A stretch of DNA of 64,000 nt, taken from positions 310,001 to 374,000 of the forward strand of contig NC_071329.1 of assembly GCF_010183535.1 (NCBI RefSeq), read 5' to 3'. Shown here one piece after another: positions 56,281-64,000 of this stretch (its first letter is position 1; each line of letters starts with the position of its first letter). Origin of the DNA: Caenorhabditis remanei. Lineage: Eukaryota; Nematoda; Chromadorea; Rhabditida; Rhabditidae. The notes under the pieces are model-generated. The model saw only the letters and a program-made list of their open reading frames with translations, searched no databases and was not told where the DNA came from. The translations under genes and the position numbers were made by a program.

Positions 56281-56378
56281 CTTGCAAAACGTCTCTTTTT
56301 CTCTGAGTCTCTCAATTTTGCACACAATTTCCTGCGATTTCGGTAGAGCGCAGTTGTAAGAAGCGTACCGTGCTAATA
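56281..56378. repeat. MITE-like element, family A, left end missing
   Basis: It has the shared core TTTCTCTGAGTCTCTCAATT and the right end GGTAGAGCGCAGTTGTAAGA...CCGTGCTAATA; the left terminal repeat is absent. Confidence 0.65.
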
Positions 56379-57011
56379 TGTTCTTTAAACTGAACTCTAC
56401 CTATTTTCTGTCTTTCTATTTCCAGCCAGACACTATTCCGTTTTGTGCTGAACTTTTTGTTTTTTGTTCTTCCCGTTTTCTCGAAAAATTCAAATATTTG
56501 CATTCAGAGTGCATACAAAAAATGAGAAAATATATTTTAAAATATTGCCGGAAGCAATAATTGAAAATCTTCAGATTTCTGAGTATCTCGATGAGGAAGT
56601 GTGCTGAAATTTTTGAAATTAAAAACCTTTTCCCCTAAAATTCAAACAAAAAAAAGGCAAAAGAGTGTCAATTGAATTCCCCGAATTTTTTTCTCAGAAG
56701 ACGTGCTTCATCTGAATTCTCAGAAGGAAATTTGAAGAATCACATTTGTTTCTAAAGCGCCGCGAAAAGTGAGAAAAAATGTTTGAAACGACGAAGTGAA
56801 AACATTTTTAAAAAAAAGGAAAATTAATATTTCACAACACAAAAAGTTCCCTTAAATTCATTCATTCAAGCGATGTGAGTCGCTAAAAAATGAGAATTTT
56901 TCACAGTTGAAAAGTTACCCATTCACAACAGGAATTGCTATGATAAATTAGTTTCGAATACAAAAAATTACAACAAAAAATCGATAAAACAAGCATTTTC
57001 TTCAGAATAAA

Positions 57012-60000
57012 TTAGAGTTCCTCGTGAACGATCTCCACATCCGGATCAGAGCATGCCAGTGGAGTACGGAAAGTGAAGTGGTATTCACATTTGGCGGGTT
57101 CGGTGACTTCGACCAGTTCGCTCTCCTCACCACACTCGATTGTGATCTGGAAGAATTTGGAGAATTAATGGAAGGAAAGGACTGAAAATTGGGGTTTTCA
57201 ACATACTGGTTTGTTCAGATGTTAAAATCAGGTGCAACTTCATTTATAAACTGCGCGAATAAGAACTGTATCGTTTAGGAACTGTGCCGTTTAAGAACTT
57301 CTCTAAAAACACTGAGAAACTGCGTAACAACTTTAGCCTTTCTTTTAAAAACGCTAAAGTTGTTACCGTCAGTATCTCAGTGCTTTTTAGAAAAGTTCTG
57401 AAACGGCACAGTTCCTAAACGATACAGTTCTTATGCGCGCAGTTTATAAACGAAGTTGCACTTATTTTTTCAAATTTCTTGTCCAGATGTCCATTTTAAG
57501 CTAGTTTTTCAGCTAAAAACAATTTTTCGAGTGTTTTGCGCTGGAAAAATGTATTTTTTGATAGTTAAACACAAAAACGTAAGTTTTGGCACTAAAAATC
57601 TGGTTTCCAGCCGGATTTTGTAGCGAATTAAAAAAAGTTCAATAGCCTCTATTAGCACGGTGAGCTTCTTACAACCGCGCTCTACCGAAACCGGAGAAAA
57701 TTGTGTTCGAAATTGAGAGACTCAGAGAAAAAGAGGCATTTTTCAAGGGCATTTCGGTGGAGCGCAGTTGTAAGAACTGTTCTGAGCTAATATAATGGGA
57801 AAAAAATGCTTGAATCCAACTTTTAACTGTATATCTGTGTGTCTGTATGTCCGGATGTCCAAAGTTCAATTTTTAGAGCATTTTTTTAATACAAAATTGA
57901 TTGTTTTGCTGCAAAAAAACCTCAAAAAATAGCAGTAAATTCGGAAAAAATCTAAAAATGGCGAGAAGCCCAATAGAAAAATTTCGGTTGCATTGGAATG
58001 ACTGGTTTTTGAAGCTAAAATACATTTTTTCGTGGAAATTTGAGTTCTGATGGGAAAATTGAGAAAAAAAAATCAAAATTTTCAAGACTAAACTCTAATT
58101 TTAAATGTCTGTCTGTATGTCTGTACGCCCAGATGTCTATCAATCATTTCGACAGATAAAAAGTATGATTTTCAGCTAAAAATGGCCATTTCTGACTCGA
58201 ATTTCCAGATTTTTCACCGAGTCCTCTACCCACATCAGTACTCCGTTTTGGTCCATTCCAACACTGTTGTCCATCTCCAAAGTGCATTTTCGAGTACTTT
58301 TTCATTCCCTCGCCACCACTCCATTCCTTGAAACTTCCCAACGACGTTCCACTATACGCTCCCGTATCTTTTTGAGTATTCTGACCAAATGGACAGAATT
58401 GATACGTGTATTGTTGAACATTTCGGTCGAAGCACTTGTCTTTAAGCGCCGCCCATGACGAATCCTCTCCATAGTCGAAATTCGCAAAATTCTCGGCGTC
58501 ACGAATCTTAGAATCCAAATCCTGCACCTTCATGTTTACTTCATCGAATAGACGACGTGCTTCACGTGCCTTCTCAGACGCTTGTTGTACTTCCGCCGGG
58601 TATTCTGGCATCTTGTCTTCATCCTCGGATTCTGGAGACGTCACGGACTCTGAATCAGATTCTTCTCCATCGTGACGATCCTCTTCAGCTAGAAGATCAT
58701 CGTCATCTGGAGCGTTTTCGAGGGCCTTCGCACGCTCTTTCTCCTCTTCTTCCTTGAAACGAGCCTCCTCACGATGCTGATGACGGGCGGATTTCAGACG
58801 ATCGTACATGAGGGATTGGAAGTGTTCAAGATCCGCTTCGTCTGGAAAATAAATCAGTAGTGGTGTATCTACAGTAGTCTCGACGGTACTGTAGCGATTC
58901 TCAAGCTCATAATTTCAAATTTTCAACTGAAAATCTTAATTTTTAAGCTATAAATCTGTTACTGAGCTCAAAACTCGGAATTTTGTTGGCTTGCACAATA
59001 ATTTTTAAGCCAAAAACCTCATTTACAACCTGGAATTCTCAATTCTGTGCGGAAAGTCTCAGATTTGACCGAGAAATGTAGAATTTCAGCTCAAACAGGA
59101 GGAATTTGATGAGAATTAAATGAGTGGGGTGTCTGGATGTCTGTCCGATAGTCCAGATATCCGTAAGCCATCTATCTGTATGGCTAGAGTGGTTTTCTGT
59201 CTATCTCATCCGCAAAACGGGCCAGAGCATAACTCGCTTAAAATGCAACATTATGAACTGAAAAATATACCGAAATGTAGATCTCGGCGAGCTCTATGTC
59301 TGTGTCCTAGTATGAGTCGGATGACGGTTCGTTTATGTGCTGAGCGCCGGACTGAAGTGCCTAGTCCGGCACTCAGCACATTAACTTGAAAAATGCGATT
59401 TCTGCACTAGAAATGGCTTAAAACGCAAATATCTCAGTTCAGTGAAGCCTTCTGCAAAATTGGATTCCATATTCGGAATCAGCGTGTTCAGAAGTACCTT
59501 ATAGAATATGAGCCAATTTGAAAGGCCAAATTACGTCTGGAACGCCCTAGTAAGTGTCTATGTTCCTTTCCATTTCTTGTCTGTCTTTTTATCCATCTCT
59601 CCCTCTAAACTCACCAACATTCAAATAAGCTTTAACCTCATCCTCATTAACAAATCCATCATGATCATCATCCAAAAACGAGTTCTGTCTCAACTCTTCC
59701 CGATCAATCTTCCCATTCTTATCCAAATCCAACTCATCAAACCAATCAGCCGCTCTCAATTTCTTCTTCTCATTTCGAATCGCTTCCCACTGATTACGAT
59801 GCTCATCCTGCAACTTCTTCTCAACCTCCTCCGCCGCATTCTTCTCTCCCTCAAGTCTAGCTCTATCCGGTTCCAACGCCCCTCTTTCTTGTCTCAACGG
59901 CTCCACATCTTTCAGTTTTGAATCTCGAAGAGCTTGACCTTCTTTCGCGAGTTCCTGCCGCTTTTGGAACCCTTTTCTCGCCACATTCGCCACTTTTTCC

Positions 60001-60843
60001 CTCTCAATCCGGGCGGCTCTACCCAATTCATCACAAATATTCGGGCAATTCACTCCAGAATCATACTCGTCACTTCCATCACAACAATCGCAGAGTTTAT
60101 CGTTCACTCTGTTCGTCGGAATGAAATTTCCCTTGTGACCGACGTTGGAGCAATAGAAGAAAGCGTTTCCACAGGCGGAGGTTCCCGGTTCATCGCTTCC
60201 GTCTTTACAATCGCAATAGTCATCGTTTAGTTGAGAGAAAAGGATGGTTTGGGATCCGTCGAGGCATCGGAACGTGTCGGTTGTGGAGATTTGGTAGAGA
60301 TGGAGACCTGGAAATTGAATTTGTAGAAAAACATGAAGATTTGGATGGAAAATTCGTGTTTTAGGTAGTTTCTAGCAAGAAATTCGAATAAATCGTCACT
60401 TTTACCATCTTTTTCATCTATTTTCTCTCCAAAAACCCGACAAAAATCGATTATATTTTTAAAATACATTAGAAATTGACCAAAAACACCAAAAACAGCT
60501 GTTTTATTGGTATTTATAGGATTTTTTCTTTATAAACAGGTCAATTTTATAAAGAAAAATGTGTATTCTCTTTAAAAACCTGGAATTTTCGACAAAAATG
60601 GAATATTTTGGAATTTCAGACTAAAAATAGAGATTTGTATCGAAAACTCGAGTTTTAGACAGTTTTTAGCAAGAAATTCGAAAAAATCCAAATTTTCCTT
60701 CTATTTTCTCTCCAAAAACCCTGCAAAATCGATAATATTTACTTACGAGAATGTGGTACACCTTTCACCGGCTTCAACTGTCTCTGGGTGAGATCTTCTG
60801 CAAATATTGCAGGCGCAAGGAGAACGAGTAGTTTGAGAAGCAT
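57012..60843 (-). CDS. Glucosidase II beta subunit (PRKCSH/80K-H)
   Basis: Four exons in transcript order: 60843-60747, 60307-59615, 58841-58234 and 57146-57012; 510 residues against about 528 in human. The start follows TTTTTTTTCCAG, a trans-splice-type acceptor. The order is complete: signal peptide (MLLKLLVLLAPAIFA), two LDL-receptor-A-like repeats (DYCDCKDGSDEPG about 62-74, CDCCDGSDEYDSG about 103-115), a charged coiled coil, two EF-hand loops (DLDKNGKIDREEL, DDDHDGFVNEDEV), an acidic stretch, and a mannose-6-phosphate-receptor-homology lectin domain (QYTYQFCPFG, CWNGPKRST, EPAKCEYHF). It ends HEEL, an ER retrieval signal of the KDEL class. Known role: it holds the catalytic alpha subunit in the ER and presents N-glycans for glucose trimming in the calnexin cycle. 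It is divergent from dnj-20 over 0.8 kb. I believe this is C. elegans ZK1307.8 (from memory). Confidence 0.95.
57232..57462. repeat. Foldback in glucosidase II beta intron
   Basis: GTGCAACTTCATTTATAAAC at the left and GTTTATAAACGAAGTTGCAC at the right are a near-perfect inverted pair, and the match runs about 100 bases inward (AAGAACTGTATCGTTTAGGA against TCCTAAACGATACAGTTCTT). The loop is near TAGCCTTTCTTTTAAAAACG. A relative is at 10605. Confidence 0.8.
57651..57793. repeat. MITE-like element, family A
   Basis: ATTAGCACGGTGAGCTTCTTACAAC... at the left mirrors ...GTTGTAAGAACTGTTCTGAGCTAATA at the right. The core has CTCAGAGAAAAAGAGGC. It lies in the last intron of the glucosidase II beta gene. 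Confidence 0.75.
59220..59400. repeat. Foldback fragment in glucosidase intron
   Basis: ATATACCGAAATGTAGATCT and CGGCGAGCTCTATGTCTGTG identify a relative of the 35763 family, followed by an inner palindrome GTGCTGAGCGCCGGACT...AGTCCGGCACTCAGCAC. Confidence 0.6.
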
Positions 60844-61003
60844 TTCTGGAAAAAAAATTAATTATTTGATAAGAAAAACCCATTAAAAATTGTGTTTTAT
60901 TGGAATAAATTGAATTTTAAAAAATTAGGTTACGGTTTTAAAGGCGCATGCTACAAAATGGTAGCGGGTCTCGCAAAGAATCGATTGATTATTACTACTG
61001 TTG

Positions 61004-61361
61004 AGAGACCGTACAAATCGGGAAGAATGCGCGATCGGGAAGAAACGAATCGGGAAGAAACGAATCGGGAAGAACCAAATCGGGAAGAAACGAATCGGGA
61101 AGAACGAAAACCGTGCGGCAAAGTTGCGAAAACCGCGCGCGCAGGTTGCAAATACTGTATTTTCAGAGGCTTTTAGTGACGTTGCTACCCCTTTTAGCCT
61201 GAAAATACAGTATTTGCAACCTGCGCGCGCGCTTTTCGCAACTTTGCCGCACGGTTTTCGTTCTTCCCGATTCGTTTCTTCCCGATTTGGTTCTTCCCGA
61301 TTCGTTTCTTCCCGATTCGTTTCTTCCCGATCGCGCATTCTTCCCGATTTGTACGGTCTCA
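61004..61361. repeat. 358-base palindrome with 15-base repeats
   Basis: GAGACCGTACAAATCGGGAA at the left is exactly mirrored by TTCCCGATTTGTACGGTCTC at the right. Each arm (about 155 bases) holds about five units of a CGGGAAGAAACGAAT-type repeat and then a GC-rich block with GCGCGCGCAGG. The loop (about 35 bases) is near 61170-61200. It fills most of the promoter gap between the glucosidase II beta gene and dnj-20. Confidence 0.88.
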
Positions 61362-61521
61362 CTGTTGACATAATTTTTTGAAGAATCAATTTTAAAACAG
61401 ATTTTTATCAGTTTTCCAATTGTTTAAGACTGAAAACACATCAAAAAGATAGAAAACAAGGCAGAAATTATTAATAGGAATAAGCGAAAAGCAAACGCGC
61501 TCCACCGCACGCCAGTTAAAC

Positions 61522-61528
61522 TGACGTG
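61522..61528 (+). promoter_or_regulatory. UPRE-type TGACGTG element
   Basis: TGACGTG is the core of the unfolded-protein-response element bound by XBP-1. It sits 111 bases upstream of the dnj-20 ATG, in the gap shared with the glucosidase II beta gene, both of which are ER folding genes of the kind controlled by the IRE-1/XBP-1 pathway. The motif is seen; the control is inferred. Confidence 0.55.
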
Positions 61529-61638
61529 TGCAAAACGTGGTAGTTTTTGGAGTTTCTCCATCCGGAAAACCGTCATTTCTTATCAATTCTCACTTTTCTG
61601 ACCTAAATTTCACTCAAAAAGTCGATTTTTTCAGAAAA

Positions 61639-64000
61639 ATGCGGATATTGAACGTCTCCCTACTGGTATTAGCCACGGTTCTGCTCGATTTTGTCAGTTT
61701 TATCGAGTGCGGTAGAGATTTTTATAAAATTTTGGGCGTTGCCAAGAATGCCAACGCGAATCAAATTAAGAAAGTGAGTATTTCGAAGTCTGCGCATTTT
61801 TTAGGACTGATTTCATATTTTTAGGCTTATCGAAAATTAGCAAAAGAGCTCCATCCCGATAGAAATCATGACGACGAGATGGCAAATGAGAAGTTCCAAG
61901 ACTTATCGGCTGCCTATGAGGTTTGTGATATCAAAAATTGAGTTCAGAATAAAAAATTTTTGTGGAAGTGTGCAGAATTTTGACTGAAAATGTTAATTTT
62001 CAAAAAAAAAATTTCAAATTTTATTTTATTTTGAAAATCACAATTTCACCAAAAAAACACCAACCTTTTGAGTTTTTAAGCTGGAAAATCAGTCAAAAAC
62101 CGAAATTTTAACACTAAAACTTTTGACAGATTTTTTTTCTGAAAAAAACTGATTTCCACGCAAAAAATGTGGGTTTTAAGCAATTTCCTATCAAAGGTGC
62201 TGTAAAAATCAGTTTTTAAAGCTTTAAAATTGAAGTTTTTGTTGCTTTTTCGTCAAAAATTGAAGTTAGCATTGGAAAATTTCGAAACTGCAAATTTCAG
62301 CTAAAAAACTGAGTTCTTTTGGCAATTTTCCGATTAAAAGTTTATGAAAAACTCGAATTTCTAAACCAAATTCAGCTTTTTATCGTCCAAATTGATATTG
62401 ACACGACACGGTTCTTACAACCGCGCTCTACTGGAACCGAAGAATTGTGTGTGCGAAATTGAGAGATTCAGAGAAAAAGAGACATCTTTCAAGGGGATTT
62501 TGGTGGAGCGCAGTTGTAAGAATTGTGACGAGCTAATATTTTGACTAAAAATTTCAAACTTTAAGCTCAAAAACCCAATTTCTTCCCTCAAAAACCCACA
62601 AATTCCAAATTTCCAGGTGCTCTCCGACAAAGAAAAACGCGCAATGTACGATCGACACGGCGAAGAAGGCGTGGCGAAGATGGGCGGTGCCGGTGGTGGT
62701 GGACACGATCCGTTCTCATCGTTCTTCGGCGATTTCTTCGGTGGTGGACAAGGAGGACATGGAGAGGAGGGAACGCCGAAGGTATATACGGAATTTCTGC
62801 TGAAAATCCGTGAAAATTTAGTCAAAAACGCCAAATTTTGACCAAAAATCATCAAATTTGGTCAATTTTGCAAAAGTGGGCGTAGCCTAATACATTTTTT
62901 ATAATCTTTTTTTTCAGGGTGCCGACGTGACAATCGACCTGTTCGTGACACTTGAGGAGGCCTACAATGGACATTTTGTGGAGGTAAACCAGCTGGCGCA
63001 CCTGGGACGCGTTTTGTAGAAAAATGGAAATTTTCGCTAGAAAATCGGATTTTCGAAATCTGGCGTTATTTTAGCGCGTTTGGATTTTTGGCGCACCAAC
63101 GCGTTTTCTGAAAGAAGTGAAATTTGGAAGTCAAAGCTCATTTTTCATTGAAAATAGAGTTTTTATAGGATATTTTCACTTAAAAATCGAATTTCAGAGT
63201 TCTCGGATTCAAAAACCTAAAAAAAAAATGAAGGTCACTGGCGCACCTTCGACGCGTTTACTTTTTTATTTTAAAGCGATTTCAGGCAAAAATTGCCATT
63301 TTTGGCAAAAAGCAACACAAAAAATGCCCAATTCGAGCTTGAAATCGGGAAATTTTATATTTTTTGATCTAAGAACCGCGGAAAATAACATTTTCCTCTG
63401 TCAGAAAATAACAAATGTTTGAAAAATCGAATTTCCCTCATTTTTCAGCTTTTTTTCTCTATAAAACCGGTAAAAATCGCAATTTTCAGCCCGGAAAACT
63501 CTGAAAATCCACATTTTGCTGAGTTTTTCCACGAAAATTTTGTGAAAATTTCAACAAAACAATTTCCAGATCAAACGAAAGTAGGCGGTTGGCGCACCTA
63601 GGACGCGTTTTCTAGAAAAACTAATATTAGTGTTTTTATAACGAATTTTCACTTGAAAATTGAAATTTCGAAGTTCTCGCTTTCCAAAACCTCAAAATTA
63701 AGGGTTTCTGGCGCACCTTCGACGCGTTTTTTCTTTCAGATAAAACGAAAGAAGGCGGTGTACAAACAAACGTCAGGAACGCGTCAATGCAACTGTCGAC
63801 ACGAGATGCGAACGGAACAAATGGGACAGGGAAGATTCCAGATGTTCCAAGTGAAAGTGTGTGACGAGTGTCCGAATGTGAAGTTGATACAGGAGAATAA
63901 GGTGTTGGAGGTGAGCAGAGGAGAGAATTCAGGCTGGCGCACGGTTGACGCGTTTTATTTCAGGTCGAAGTGGAAGTCGGAGCAGATGAGGGACATCAAC
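61639..64000 (+). CDS. dnj-20: DNJ-20, ER J-domain co-chaperone (partial)
   Basis: Six exons are in the window: 61639-61773, 61825-61920, 62617-62781, 62918-62983, 63740-63910 and 63964 to the window end; 223 residues are visible and the rest lies to the right. The ATG follows TTTTTTCAG by four bases, fitting trans-splicing. A signal peptide (hydrophobic to about residue 24) is followed by a J domain (residues about 25-92) with the HPD motif in KELHPDRN, then a Gly/Phe-rich linker ([20 protein letters not shown]), and the start of the substrate-binding region with a CNC and a CDEC cysteine pair. This is the ERdj3/DNAJB11 layout: it delivers unfolded clients to BiP in the ER lumen. Assignment to dnj-20 rests on this match and on memory of the locus. 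The fourth intron holds a decoy exon start (63562-63590) and a repeated GCGCAC/GACGCG motif. Confidence 0.93.
62401..62540. repeat. MITE-like element, family A, in dnj-20 intron
   Basis: GGTTCTTACAACCGCGCTCT at the left against GTGGAGCGCAGTTGTAAGAA at the right, with ACACGACACG/ACGAGCTAATA outer ends and the GAGAGATTCAGAGAAAAAGA core of the family. Confidence 0.75.
62993..63955 (+). repeat. Recurrent GGCGCAC-n-GACGCGTTTT motif
   Basis: Six copies of GGCGCAC, three to seven bases, then ACGCGTTT lie in the fourth and fifth introns of dnj-20: about 62993, 63090, 63239, 63590, 63709 and 63933. The last two end just upstream of true splice acceptors. They are irregularly spaced and not a simple tandem array. 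Confidence 0.7.
63562..63590 (+). repeat. Decoy copy of dnj-20 exon 5 start
   Basis: ATTTCCAGATCAAACGAAAG and the following TAGGCGGT copy the true junction at 63734 (TTTCAGATAAAACGAAAG then AAGGCGGT) about 170 bases earlier. In the exon 5 frame the copy reads Ile-Lys-Arg-Lys-stop, so splicing into it would end the protein. Confidence 0.65.

Larger units (their letters stand above)
55385..57011. other. Interval upstream of the glucosidase II beta 3' end
   Basis: No gene is seen. It contains a 13-base G tract (55870-55882), half of a family B palindrome (56046-56230) and a family A MITE missing its left end (56281-56378). A 92-codon frame at 55330-55608 overlaps the possible small gene in another frame and is not called. 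Confidence 0.55.

Noticed and set aside
60892..61389. Frames of about 94-154 codons with repeated NREET/SRFVS peptides on both strands
   Set aside because: They are translations of the 15-base repeat in a palindrome, so both strands give the same repetitive peptide.

Overview
The window looks like nuclear DNA of a Caenorhabditis nematode, almost certainly C. elegans or a very close strain. The reasons are short introns bounded by GT and TTTTCAG, first exons with trans-splice-type acceptors just upstream of the ATG, an AT-rich background full of short foldback repeats, a canonical 127-residue major sperm protein, and proteins I recognise as EXC-7, ZFP-2, glucosidase II beta and DNJ-20. From memory those genes lie on C. 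elegans chromosome II; I could not check this. All multi-exon models were joined by hand from splice consensus, and exon sums divide by three wherever the gene is complete.

Layout. 1-2,002: a possible first exon of a divergent gene leaving the window, then a RING plus B-box gene (+). 2,003-6,034: gene-poor, with a perfect X-box match and an odd cluster of GC-rich mini-hairpins. 6,035-7,325: an unrecognised nematode protein (+), tail-to-tail with exc-7 (8,223-14,658, -), a three-RRM ELAV-type RNA-binding protein. 14,659-33,627: about 19 kb without a convincing protein gene, holding two identical tRNA-Arg(UCG) genes inside a local duplication and many foldback elements. 33,628-37,824: zfp-2 (-), seven C2H2 fingers. 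38,186-40,271: a Core-2/I-branching-type glycosyltransferase (-). 43,126-43,560: an MSP gene (-) with its known sperm promoter motifs. 43,862-46,699: two head-to-head ZYG-11-like copies, one only a C-terminal fragment and the other lacking its N-terminus. 46,913-49,492: a peptide-type GPCR (-). 54,979-55,384: a possible small 80-residue gene (+). 57,012-60,843: glucosidase II beta subunit (-), divergent from dnj-20 (61,639 onward, +), an ER J-domain co-chaperone cut by the window end.

The clearest functional pairing is the last one. Two ER folding genes are arranged head-to-head over about 0.8 kb that contains an XBP-1-type TGACGTG element and a very long palindrome. Other points of interest are a decoy duplicate of a dnj-20 exon start carrying an in-frame stop, the rearranged ZYG-11-like pair, the X-box with no gene downstream, the hairpin cluster at 4.1-5.3 kb, and several families of near-perfect foldback elements.
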